NCBI GenBank assembly: GCA_016713665.1
Contig: JADJOR010000015.1
Coordinates: forward strand, 1-24,874
Length of the DNA stretch: 24,874 nt
Direction of reading: 5' to 3'
DNA from: Deltaproteobacteria bacterium
GTDB taxonomy: Bacteria > Myxococcota_A > UBA9160 > UBA4427
Notes under the pieces: model-generated
Database searches by the model: none
What the model saw: only the letters and a program-made list of their open reading frames with translations
Told to the model about the DNA's origin: nothing
Translations under genes and position numbers: made by a program
In this document: one piece after another, positions 1 to 9,196 of the stretch
Layout of the letters: each line of letters starts with the position of its first letter
Position numbering within the stretch: the first letter of the stretch is position 1

Positions 1-1615
1 GGATCGACGAGTCGGGCTTCTTCTTTCTCCCGATCGATCCTCGCTGGCCCTCCGCCTGAGCCTCGTGAATTGCGATCACAGCTCGAGCTGTCTCTTGCGA
101 AAGGCCCCACGCTCGATCCTGAGTTGCTGCCGGCCGCCGAGCCGCCGGTCGCGCCGATCTCCGGGGAGCGCCTGTCTTCGATGGAATCGACGATTGCCGT
201 GGGCGGACTCGGCGCGACGCAGATCGCCGCCCTCACGGTCTCGGGGCGCTGACGCTCGAGGCCTGATCTCGCCGGGACGCGGCCGGCGCTTCTGGGCCTG
301 ATCTCCACCAAGGAGGGCGAGAGTACGAGCTCGGCCTGGATCGATGGCGAGCTCTCGTGGGCGATCGCGAACGCATCGCCGGGCTTGGCCCGGCAGGGGA
401 GCGGCTTCTTCCTGCCTGCGAACGAATGGTCTCACGTCGCTTCGTCTACGACCCGGCTGGATCTCGTCACGGTCTACGTCGACGGAATCCGATCCTCCGG
501 GTCTTATCCCGCTTCGGGGCCGATCAGCGGATCTTCTGAACCGCTCGACGACTTCGGATCGGCTATCGCGAGCGGGAGATCGGTGACCTTTTCGACGGAC
601 GTCTCGGACGATATCCGGTCTGGAAGCGCGCGCTCGACGGCGACCCTCGGCGCGAACTCCGCGGCGACGCGTCGACACCGCCGATCCTGATCTGCTCGGC
701 TGGTGGCGCTTCGGACGAGGGCGCAGGCACGCAGCTCTTCGATCGCAGCGCCTACGGCCACCATTCTCTCGCCTGCCGCGCTTGGTGCGAGCGCGGCGCT
801 GTTCGCCGATCCGAGGATCGAAAGCGCGCGGGCGGCGCGATGTACTTCGACGGCGTCGACGATTTCGTGAGCATCGCCGATCCCTGCCGCGTTCTCGGCG
901 CTCCGAGATGTCCGACGCGCTCACGATTGAGCAGCCTGGCTCCATCTCGCGTGGCCTCGGCGGCTCGGTCTGGCGGCGTCGTCCTGAACAAGGAAGGCGC
1001 GAGTATTGCGCTCACGCGCCCGGTCGACGGCAGGATCGCGTTCTTCCTGGGGCGAATGGCGGTCCCGGCTGGGTCACCGTTCGACGTATATTACGGCGCC
1101 CGTCCACGTCTGGACGCACGTCGCGCTCGTCTACCGCCACGGCACGCCGGGCTCCGTCGAGACCTACCAGAACGGTGCCCTCGTCGACACGCTCGTCGCG
1201 AGCGGCCTGATCGGCGATTCCTCGCCCGCGCAGGACGAGCTTCCGATCGGCGGCCGTGCGACCGGGAACAACCAATGGTTCCACGGCCTGCCTGACGAGG
1301 TCCGCCTCTGGAACGTCGCCCGCACGTCCGTCCGAGCGTTGCCGACTTCGACCGGATCCTGAGCGGTCTGTCGCAGTCTGACCTACGGGCAATTGGCGCT
1401 TCGATCAGCGCACTGGCTCCCTGCGTCGCCGACGCCTGAGCGCGGGCCACCCCCGCGAAGCGCGGGTGCGCCGACGGCGATCACGACGCCGGTGGCCTGC
1501 CTGGGCCCCGCCTTGCCGGATCATCCGGCTGGGCCTCGCCGTCCCTGAGCCCGGACTCGGCGTCTCGCTCGCGACGGGTCTTCTCGCTCTCGCGCGCGCG
1601 CGCGCGCGGCGGTGA
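1..1615 (+). CDS. LamG-domain PEP-CTERM surface protein, 5' partial, frameshifted
   Basis: Probable exported protein with two concanavalin/LamG-like lectin modules; its ligand cannot be inferred. Module 1 (about 180-690) shows STKEGES, WIDGELSW, FLPANEWSHVA and VTVYVDG, the usual LamG strand signatures. Module 2 (about 695-1365) shows GWWRF followed by EGAGTQLFDRSAYGHHS, then MYFDGVDDFVSI, THVALVYRHG, YQNGALVDTL and DEVRLWNVART. The C-terminus at 1541-1615 reads VPEPGLG, a hydrophobic stretch and an Arg-rich end, which is a PEP-CTERM sorting signal for exosortase-dependent surface anchoring. No single frame is open throughout: the modules jump frame near 250, 550, 690, 1085 and between 1340 and 1540. 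Each jump restores homology, so I treat it as one gene damaged by small indels. The start lies left of the window. The domain calls are good; the exact frame between 1437 and 1540 is uncertain. Confidence 0.7.
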
Positions 1616-1623
1616 CGTCGGCT

Positions 1624-2425
1624 CTAGACTTCGTCCGTCCAGACCCGAAAGGCGCGCGCAGCGTATGGACGCCGAAAAGCTCGTCGTCATCGCGCGACGT
1701 CGGCGGCGTCGCGTCCCCGGGCGACGAGCACGCGTGCCGATGCGCGGCACGTTGTTGCGGGGATCGAAGGTATGCCAGCGACCACCGAGATAGGCCTCGA
1801 ACCAAGCGGCGAAATCCCCGGGCGGGTAGGGCGGCGGCATTCCGACGTCTGCCGAGGTAGCGCAGTAGCGCGCGGGAATGTTGAGGGCTCGGCAGAACGC
1901 GACGGCGAGATGGGCGAAGTCGCGACAGACGCCGCGGCGCTCCTGATAGGCCTCCGAGGCCGTCCGCGTGACGCGGGCGTGCTCGTAGCCGAACGCGATA
2001 TGGCGATGGGTGAAGTCGCAGATCGCCTGGACGTGGGACAGTTCGGCACCGCGGTCCCGAACAGCTTCACGCGAGGTCGAGCAGCCGGTCGCTGTCGCAG
2101 AAGTGGCTCGCGAGCAGGAAGACGAGGGTCTCTAGGCAGCGCTTCGACCGGGACCGTTGGCCCTCCGAGGACCACCGGATCGGCGACGCCGGAGGCGCGA
2201 ACGACCGCGTCGGTCGACAGGGTCCGCGGACCGGCGGGCGTTACGAAGCGGCTGCACCAGTTGCCGAAGCCGTCGCGGTAGGCGAGAGTGGAACGGTCGG
2301 ATCGGGGAGGCGGATGTGATCAGCCACGAGATCCGAGGAGCGCGTGAAGTGGACGTTGAGCGCCGCGATGACGGGCGTCGGCAGCGGGAATTCGTACTGG
2401 ATCTCGTAGCCGATCCGAGCTTCAA
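1624..2425 (-). CDS. transglutaminase-like family protein, frameshifted
   Basis: Cysteine-protease-fold protein of the bacterial transglutaminase-like superfamily, often annotated as transglutaminase family protein; the substrate is unknown. Read on the minus strand it begins IGYEIQYEFPLPTPVIAALN, followed by NVHFTRSSDLV and a YRDGFGNWCSRFV segment, which match the family's N-terminal beta domain. The core has RRGVCRDFAHLAVAFCRAL with the catalytic Cys, and DFAAWFEAYLGGRWHTFDPR with the catalytic Asp region. The His expected before AW is not seen; Ala-Ala precedes Trp. It ends FRVWTDEV and a stop at 1624-1626. Single-base losses are visible, for example a lost G in the codon for Trp of LAWKLFG near 2065, and a frame jump near 2280. 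The TTG start at 2425 is a guess. The gene converges on the LamG gene with only 8 bases between stops. Confidence 0.75.
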
Positions 2426-2718
2426 GGGTCGCCCCGCGGGGGCCGCGGGCGCGGGCCCGGAAGCGATCAACCGGCGCAATGATAGGCGACTTCGGGGCGC
2501 GGTGGACCGCAGCCCGATGGCTCGTCCCCGGAATGGCCGAGGAGGGCTGAAAGTGGCGGCGCTCAGCGGCGACCGAGGCCGTGCAGGCCCGACTGCTTCC
2601 GAGCTTTTTCGACCCGCCCGCGATATTTCCGACCTGGGACCTGCCGTCTCGAAGGACGGCCACGGGCCCGTCGGCCCGATTCCCGGGTCGAACCTGGCGC
2701 CCAGGAGGCTCCCCTTCA
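2426..2718. other. intergenic stretch, no gene recognised
   Basis: The two flanking genes diverge from here. Open frames cross it on both strands, but they carry no recognisable domain and have the Arg/Pro-rich composition typical of shadow frames in GC-rich DNA. I saw no sigma-54-like or strong sigma-70-like promoter. Confidence 0.4.
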
Positions 2719-3607
2719 TGTCTGGACTTCGGACCCCGCAGCCGCTGAACGCATTCGCTCCTCGGTCTTCGCCCTGGCGGGCGCGGACCACGCGACCGCA
2801 GCGCCGCCCGTTCTCGCCGCGTCTCGTCCGATACGAGCATCAGCCGACCGGGCGACGAACCTCGTCGCCGGCGACCATCAGATCGCGCTCGACAACCTGT
2901 CGGGCACGTGGTGCCGGGGACACCGGGGGCCGCTTCGGGAGTCGAGTGATCCGTCGGAATCGCGCGAACCCTCTCCGGCGCGAGCCTGCTCGTCGTCGAT
3001 ACCACGATCGCGCTGACTGGCGGGCTCGCCGCTCCGGCCGGGAGACGTCGTCGCGTGGGACGGCACGCGTCATGCGCGGGTCTTCGATGCGATCGCGGCC
3101 GGAGTCCCTCGCGGCGTTCGGATCGATCCGTCTCGCCTGCGTTCGAAGGTCTGCTGCTTTCCTTCGATACGGATGTCTCGCTCGACGCGGCGCTCGCGGT
3201 CGCTGACGAAGATCTCGTGCGCTGGGACGGCTCCGCCGTCCACCTTTGGCCTCTGACTGCCTGGCCCATGGTCTCGACTCCTTTCCTCGACGTCGACGGA
3301 GCCCAGACCAGGGCGGCGGGACCTTCCTGCTCTCCTTCGACACGAGCGGTCTGGCCGGCGACGTGGATCTTCGCGGACGAAGACGTGGTGGTCCTCGAGG
3401 GGACGACCTTCACACAGGCCTTCGACGGCTCGGCGTCCGTCGCCGACTGGGTTGCCGCCGACCTCGATGCCTTCACCGTCCCCGAGCTCGTGAGATTTCC
3501 GACGCTGGCCGCGGCCGGCCTCGCCTCGTCGGCCTCGTCCGGCGACGTCGCCCGACGGAAGACGCCGGCGATTGGATCCCGGACGGGCTTCGACTCCGCC
3601 GCGAAGC
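2719..3607 (+). CDS. secreted triple-repeat protein, frameshifted, unknown function
   Basis: No known family was recognised. Three related units can be read across frames. The first is SLLVVDTTIALTGG...GDVVAWDGTRHARVFDA (about 2990-3095). The second is GLLLSFDTDVSL...VADEDLVRWDGSAVHL (about 3145-3245). The third is TFLLSFDTSGLAGDV...FADEDVVVLEG and TFTQAFDGS (about 3320-3435). The shared pattern is LLxxFDT, about 15 residues, then (A)DEDxVxWDG. A hydrophobic, signal-peptide-like stretch, SSVFALAGA followed by PPVLAAS, lies near 2760-2830, so export is likely. The end is unclear: TVPELVRFPTLAAAGLA followed one frame over by LVGLVRRRR (about 3475-3555) resembles a damaged PEP-CTERM tail. The ATG at 2719 is a guess; several indels are needed. 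Confidence 0.45.
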
Positions 3608-4735
3608 GTGCTTCGAAGAGCCAAGGCGACGGTCGCCCGAGGGTTCGCGTCGGCGTTCGGCGCGGCGATCGCGCCGACGTTTCGCGAGGCCTCTCCGTCG
3701 CTTGCTCTGACGGGGTCCTCGAGATCAACCAGACCTGCGCGACCCTGAGCGGTTGCTTCGCCGGCGACTGCCCGGATTTCCCGTGACGATCGATGGCTCC
3801 GCCGGCTCGAGCTATCTGCTGACGGGCGATCTCGAGGTTCCGAACGCGAATACCGACGGGCATCGTCATCTCCACTAATCGGATCGCCCTCGACCCTCAA
3901 TGGATCCGGCCTCCGGGGACCCCACGATCTGCAACGGTTCGCCGAATACCTGTGCGCCCGTCGGCTCGGGCGTCGGGATCGGGCGATGACGCCGCCGTTG
4001 GCCTCACGGCCCGGGGGAGACGACGGTGACGAACGGAAGAGTGAAGGGCTTCGGGTCCTATGGCCTGAGCCCGTGTGACGGGGCGCTCGTCGAGCACGTG
4101 ACGGCGACCGAGAATGGCGCCATTGGCATCCTCGAGGACGATGCCGGCGTTCTTCGCGCGAGCATCGGCGGACGCAACGGGGCCGACGGCATCCGGGCGT
4201 TGACGAGCACGAGCGATCTCCGGCTGCACCCGCGGTCGCCAACGGCGGTCGCGGTCTCCGCGGCCGGTCCGCTCCTGGACGATCCTCGGGAGCACGGCCT
4301 ATCTGAACGGCGGGATCGGCATCTACGGTGGCGACGGGTCGATCGGGGCGATCGTGCGTGGCGATCGCCGACAACGCCTCCCGGTCGAATGGGCTCGACG
4401 GCATCTTTCCCCGCGGGCGGCGGCATCGCACGGGGCAATACCGTGAATCTGAACGGCGACGACGGTATCGAGCCGCCGGCGACGGCGCGCTCGTCCGCGA
4501 CAATGCCGTTCTCGAGAACGGGGCGATGCCGCAGCCGACGATGGCATCGAGTGCGACGCGGGCGGTTCGATCCAGGGCAACGTCGTCCGCAGCAACGACG
4601 GCTTCGGCCTCAACCCGGTGCGGCAGTGTCATAACGGCAATACCGTTACGATCAACGGCGTCGGGACGGTCAACGGAGGCGTTACCGCGCAGCGACAACC
4701 ACTGCGATGGCGCCGCGGCACCGACCTGTCCGTGA
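3608..4735 (+). CDS. right-handed parallel beta-helix repeat protein, frameshifted
   Basis: Predicted exported beta-helix protein. After a possible GTG start at 3608 and a weak signal-like segment, the mature part begins SDGVLEINQTCATLSGCFAG, then VTIDGSAGSSYLLTGDLEVP, NTDGI, NRIALDLNGFGLRGP and NGSPNTCAP. It continues with helix coils such as TVTNGRVKGFGSYGLS, ALVEHVTATENGAIGILEDD and NGDDGIE, and ends NTVTINGVGTVNGGV...DNHCDGAAAPTCP. This order (N-terminal strand cap, LDLNGF, Gly/Asn-rich coils, CDG near the end) fits a beta-helix family common in deltaproteobacterial genomes, as far as I recall. The family suggests polysaccharide binding or cleavage, but no catalytic residues can be named. 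Frame jumps occur near 3690, 3785, 3870, 4230 and 4690. The stop is at 4733-4735. Confidence 0.7.
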
Positions 4736-4838
4736 GGAGGCGGATCCGCTTCCGAGCGGGGAGGCCGGAAGAAGCCGGGGGCAGGGCGCGAGGTTCGGCC
4801 GATCCCCTGATCCCCGGCGCATCGGGAAATCGTCGAAT

Positions 4839-4846
4839 GGTAAGAA
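4839..4846 (+). promoter_or_regulatory. GGTAAGAA element upstream of the RCC1 gene
   Basis: GGTAAGAA lies about 180 bases before the RCC1 start. The same 8-mer occurs at 9062-9069 before the metalloprotease gene, in otherwise GC-rich intergenic DNA. A role as an activator site or PEP-CTERM-box-like element is inference only. Confidence 0.25.
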
Positions 4847-5023
4847 CCGATCCGGCGGCTCCGGTCGATCCTTCCTCGTGTGGACCCCAGTCCACCTCCG
4901 AGGAGTCGCCCCGCCATGGAACAGCCTTCGACGACCCGCCCGTTTCCCGACCTTCACCGACGGCGGGTCTGCGCCTTCCCCTCTCGCCGAGCCCGAGTGG
5001 GCTCCCAGCGGGCGAGGAGGGCG

Positions 5024-7590
5024 ATGGGGCGTCGACTGCGCCGCGTTGCCTCGATCCCGGCACTCCTGACCCTCGTGCTCGGGGCGGCACCGGTCCGCGC
5101 GGCAGACCTCCGGTTCGGGGCCGTGATGCCGAGCGTCTCGATCCTGCCGCTGCCTGGTCACGCTGTCGTTGACCACGACGGGCCACTTCACGGACGGGAC
5201 CACGACGATTGAGTCCCGCGACGATCGCCGCAGGCGGCAATCACGCCTGCGTGCTCGAGAGGAATGGCGAGATCCGCTGCTGGGGCGAAGCGGATCTGGT
5301 CAGCTTCGGCAACGGGGCAACCGCCGATTCCTCCCTTCCGGTGACCGTCGCGAGTCTCGCCGATGAAGTCGCGCCTCGCTGCGGGTGGAGATATCGAGCT
5401 GTGCCCTGATGGCTGACGGAAGCCTGCGATGCTGGGGACCGAACTCTTCTGGTCAGCTGGGCAATGGATCGACGACGGCTTCGTCGGTCCTCGTGACGGT
5501 CCCGGGCGTCCCGGCGACGGCTATCTCCGCTGGCTTTCGCGCACGCCTGCGCCGCATTGACGAGCGACGAGGTCGCCCGCTGGGGCGCCAATACGGCGGG
5601 TCAGCCTTGCAACGGGAGCATGGTCGGCTCGTCGAGCCCCGTCCTCGTGAGCGGCATCAGCACGGCGGCCGGGCCGCCGCCGGCGGCGATCACAGCCGCG
5701 CGCTGCTCGCGACGGGCGAGGTGGAAATGCTGGGCGCCGGCGGCTCGGGCCAGCTGGGCCACGGCGTCTTCGCGAGGCTCCCTGACGCCCGTCAGCGTCT
5801 CCGGTATCGACGACGCCGTCGCGATCGACGCCGGCTTCGACCATGCCTGCGCGCTCATCGCGGGCGGAGCGCTGCAGTGCTGGGGGCGGGGCAGCGAGGG
5901 TCAGCTCGGCAACGGCCAATTCCTCGGCTTGCCCGCGCCCGTGGACGTGGTTGTCGGCAGCGAGCGCGTGGTCGCGCTCGGTGTCGGCAACACGCACGGC
6001 TGCGCGGTGCTCGAGAGCGGGTCCCTGAAATGCTGGGGCCGGAATGCGAATGGCCAGCTCGGCAACGGCACGACGGCCGTGGGACGTTCCCGACGCCCGT
6101 CGCCGTCGTCGGGATCTCGACCGCCGTCGCCGTCGAAGCGGGCTTCGAGCAGACCTGCGCGTCCTCGCCGATGGCAATGCGACCTGCTTCGGTCTCAATG
6201 ATTCGGGCCAGCTCGCGCGGGCACGGCCGGTGGCGCCAACCAGCGATCGGGCGTTCCGCTCAAAGTCAGCGGCCCGGTCCTGGCCGTCGACGCCGGCGCC
6301 AACCACACCTGTGCGGCGACCCCGACCGGCATCGCGAACTGCTGGGGCTACGGCTTCTACGGCCAGCTCGGCCACGACGCCGTCTCGACTCGTCCGTGCC
6401 GACGACGGTCGTCCGTCTCGACAACAGCGTGGGCTCCGCGGCCGAGAACGCCATTGGCCTCGCCCTCGGCTTCGATCACAGCTGCGCGATCCTGCAGAGC
6501 GGCGGGGCGAAGTGCTGGGGCCGGAACAACCTGGTCCAGCTCGGGACCAATTCGATCGACCCGCCTCAGCTCACGACCCCCGATGACGTCTACCAGGTCT
6601 CGACCGCGTCGAGGATCGCTTCGGGCGCATTTCATAGCTGCATCGTGCTGCAGAGCGGCGCCGTTCAGTGCTGGGGGGGCAACGAATTCGGGGCGCTCGG
6701 CAACAGCGATCCCGCCCACAGCTCCTTCCCGAGGACGGTTGCGGGCATCACGACGGCGACCCGCGTGTCGGCCGGCCTCAACCACACCTGTGCTCTTCTC
6801 GCGTCGGGCATCGTGCAGTGCTGGGGCCGTGGTAACGAAGGGCAGCTCGGCAACGGCTCGTTCGCAAATTCGTCCTCGCCGGTGACCGTCGCCGGGATCA
6901 CGACCGCGACGTCGATCGGCGTCGGCAACTCGCATAGCTGCGCGCGGCTCGTCGGCGGGACGGTCCGCTGCTGGGGGCGCAACGTCGAAGGTCAGCTCGG
7001 CAACTCGTCGACGGTCGGTTCGGCCGTGCCGGTCAACGTGACTGGCTTGACGAGCGCGACCGGGGTGACGAGCGGGGGCTTCCACAGCTGTGTGACGCTC
7101 TCGAGCGGCGGCGTGAACTGCTGGGGCGGGGCGATTCGGCCAGCTCGGCAACGGATTCCGCTTCAACATCTTGTCGCCCGTCGTCGTCAGCGGTCTCGCG
7201 GGCGCCGTCGCGGTCGACGCGGGCCGATCGCATACCTGCGCCGTCCTGATCGGCGGCCGGCTGCGGTGCTGGGGGTACGGCGAATTCGGACAGCTCGGCC
7301 ACGGCGCGAGCGGCGCCGGCGTCATCGCGGACACGCCGGTCGTCGTAACGGCATCAACATGGACGCAGCGGCGTTGACCTGGACCAGCTCGGATCCCTCG
7401 ATCGCGACCGTCGATGCGAGCGGCCGGGTGCATGGGGTCGGCATCGGCACGACGACCCTGACCTGGGAATACGACTCGCGACGGGGCTTCGTCTCGATCG
7501 AGGTGCCGGAGCCGGGGCTGGCGGTCGGGGGTGCTGGCGGGCGCGCTCGGCCTATCGACCTTGGCGCGGCGGCGCCGGCCTGGCAGATGA
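5024..7590 (+). CDS. RCC1-repeat (14 units) Big_2 PEP-CTERM protein, frameshifted
   Basis: Predicted surface-anchored beta-propeller protein. ATG 5024 follows the Shine-Dalgarno GAGGAGG (5014-5020) and starts a signal peptide (MGRRLRRVASIPALLTLVLG, then AAPVRAA). A Big_2-like start, LSLTTTGHFTDGTTTI (about 5165-5210), precedes the RCC1 units. Fourteen units are countable by the HxCA...G...CWG...GQLGNG...PVxVxGI pattern, from AAGGNHACVLERNGEIRCWG (5226) to SHTCAVLIGGRLRCWG (7230). Some are degraded, e.g. unit 7 near 6150. The polypeptide then resumes as LTWTSSDPSIATVDASGRVH (7376), the second half of a Big_2 fold, and ends in a PEP-CTERM tail: EVPEPGLAV, a hydrophobic segment and ARRRRPGR. The tail needs one indel in the G-run near 7530. 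Other frame jumps lie near 5390, 5545, 5780, 6080, 6160, 6390, 7130 and 7350. Ligand unknown. Confidence 0.8.
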
Positions 7591-7650
7591 CCTCCGTCGC
7601 CCTGTGTTTCGAGGAAAGCGGCGTTAGCCGGCCGAGCGACTCCACCCGCG

Positions 7651-8290
7651 CTACAGCGCGCGATACAGCACACCGGCGAGAGCCATGAACGCGTAGAAAA
7701 CGAGGATTCCGACGGCCAACTTCGCCAGGATCGGCAGCGTGTGCCAGCGCTCGCCGAATAGCTGCCGCGGAGCCGTTCGAAGCAGGGCTCGTCGAATTCG
7801 GGCGCGTCGGGATGGAGGCCCGTCTGGCGACGCGCGAAGTCGATCGGCAGGTCGAACACGAGATCGACGCCGGCCGTCGCGCCGCCTTCCGCGCGCTGCT
7901 GCTCGAGGACCGCGGACTCGAGTGCGGCGAATTCGGCCGGCAGGCTCCCGTCGGTCCGTAGATCGAGCGCGGAGTCTTCGCCGCGATGCGCGACCGACCA
8001 GATCTTGCCGCCGCGCTCCCACCGCTCGGCGGCGCCCACATCACGTGCTCTTCGAGCGCGCAGAACGTGAAGGGCGCGAGTCTCGCGAGCGACTCGAGCT
8101 TGCGGCGCGCGAACGCGGGATGATCCACGCTCCCGGCAACGATCAGGTAGCGGCCGTCGTCGAGCATCCGCCCCGCGAGCGGCATCTGGCGGCGTCCTGA
8201 CCGGCTCCCCGTTCGATGGACCGAGAGCGCGTACGCGATGGCGTCGACATCATCGCTCTCGACGACGATCCATGAAATCGATCTCCCCAT
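7651..8290 (-). CDS. conserved hypothetical protein with C-terminal membrane segment, frameshifted
   Basis: Unknown function. ATG at 8290 gives MGRSISWIVVESDDVDAIAY, then a middle part with GRYLIVAGSVDHPAF, LARLAPFTFCALEEHVM, AERWERGGKIWSVAHRGE and GVDLVFDLPIDFARRQTGLH. The last 30 residues, LPILAKLAVGILVFYAFMAL onward, form one transmembrane helix. From memory, the HVM...W..G..VWSV.H segment followed by LPAEF and an acidic FD(L/I)P stretch recurs in a conserved uncharacterised proteobacterial family. Two small indels (near 8030 and 7755) are needed to join the parts. The gene converges on the RCC1 gene (60 bases between stops). No clear Shine-Dalgarno sequence precedes the start. Confidence 0.6.
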
Positions 8291-8431
8291 GGACGAGAGA
8301 TTAACCGCATACAGGGCAATGTTCTTCCGACGCGCTCCATCGGTTCGCGCGCTCCGGGAATACGAGCCTCGGCGTCGGCTCGAGCGCGATCGGGGCCGGC
8401 GCCATGATCGCGAGCGCGGTTCTGCGACGCC

Positions 8432-8885
8432 CTAGTCGACGTAGGAGAGGTCCACGGGAAAGGAAGCGTTTCGGGCCTGCCAGGCCCGGAACGCGGTCTC
8501 GTCCTCATCCGTGTACGTGTCGACCATCTCGACGAGGAGCCCGTCGCGAAATCGAACGAGCGAAGACCCGCAGAGCGTGAGCGCCTCGACGCCCGGCTTC
8601 TGGTAGTGCGCCTTCCAGGCGATCCGGCAGCCATCGTCGAAGATCTCTGGACGCCCGATCGGCTCCAGGCGACGGGCATCGAAACGCCGATCGAAGCCGT
8701 CGAGCGATCGGCGGATTCCTGTGCAAATCGCGTCCGGTCCGACACAGCCTCGCGCCGACGAGGCGCGACTCGATCCGGTAGACGGCCATCGGGTCGAAGA
8801 ACGGTTTGATTCGCTCCCAGTCGTCGTCGACGACGGTCCGTTCGAAGGCAGCCGCGTACTGTAGGAAGAGTGCGAGGGCGTTCAT
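8432..8885 (-). CDS. SnoaL-like / NTF2-fold protein, frameshifted
   Basis: Small protein of the SnoaL-like NTF2 superfamily. Members are cone-shaped pockets acting as isomerases, hydrolases or ligand binders, so the reaction cannot be assigned. ATG 8885 is preceded on its strand by GGAGAG, 8 bases upstream. The N-terminus reads LFLQYAAAFERTVVDDDWER, then IKPFFDPMAVYRIES, the first helix pair and strand of the fold. The C-terminus reads CGSSLVRFRDGLLVEMVDTY, then TDEDETAFRAWQ and a final YVD. The length (about 150 codons) fits the family. At least one indel near 8750 separates the halves. The upstream neighbour across a 311-base divergent gap is the metalloprotease gene. Confidence 0.7.
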
Positions 8886-9061
8886 GTTCGACTCTCCGCG
8901 GGCGGCGCAGGCGCGAGCATACCGTCCGCGCGGTGTGGACGGACGGGACGCAGGGCCCCAGATCATCACGCTCTGAGCGACCGACAGGCGGGCAAAGCCC
9001 GAGTGATGAGGGGTCGTCCCGTCGGGGAGGCGACGCGCGGGTCGTCCGATGATCACCGAAC

Positions 9062-9080
9062 GGTAAGAATTTTCGACATT
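9062..9080 (+). promoter_or_regulatory. AT-rich element GGTAAGAATTTTCGACATT in divergent intergenic region
   Basis: This AT-rich 19-mer is the only clear signal in the 311-base gap 8886-9196 between the SnoaL-like gene (minus) and the metalloprotease gene (plus). It shares GGTAAGAA with 4839-4846. It resembles, from memory and unverified, the GTAA...TCGACA type of motif reported upstream of PEP-CTERM genes. TGGCGTA starts 6 bases after it (9086), but no -12 GC follows at the right distance. Confidence 0.35.
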
Positions 9081-9196
9081 CCCCTGGCGTAGTGTGATCC
9101 CGGGAATGGGGATCGCTGCGCTGCAGCGACTCGCGCGACCTTCTCCTCGTTCCCGCAAACGGGCTCCGGTTCGGCCGGGCCCAGGAGGGGAAGGCC

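Noticed and set aside
1448..1468. GC-rich hairpin CACCCCCGCGAAGCGCGGGTG as a terminator
   Set aside because: It lies before the PEP-CTERM tail of the same gene, so it is probably within coding sequence.
1591..1606. CG dinucleotide run as Z-DNA or a repeat of interest
   Set aside because: It encodes the Arg/Ala-rich end of a PEP-CTERM tail, where such runs are ordinary in GC-rich DNA.
2241..3875. Minus-strand open frame of 544 codons
   Set aside because: Only its last 60 codons (IGYEIQYEF on) are real, belonging to the transglutaminase-like gene; the rest is Arg/Pro/Ser-rich and antisense to the repeat and beta-helix proteins.
3070..4917. Minus-strand open frame of 615 codons
   Set aside because: Low-complexity Arg/Ser/Pro composition, no domain, and antisense to the clearly recognisable beta-helix protein.
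9086..9100. TGGCGTAGTGTGATC as a sigma-54 promoter for the metalloprotease gene
   Set aside because: The -24 GG is present, but the -12 GC is TC and the -24 element is poor; kept only as context for the AT-rich box.
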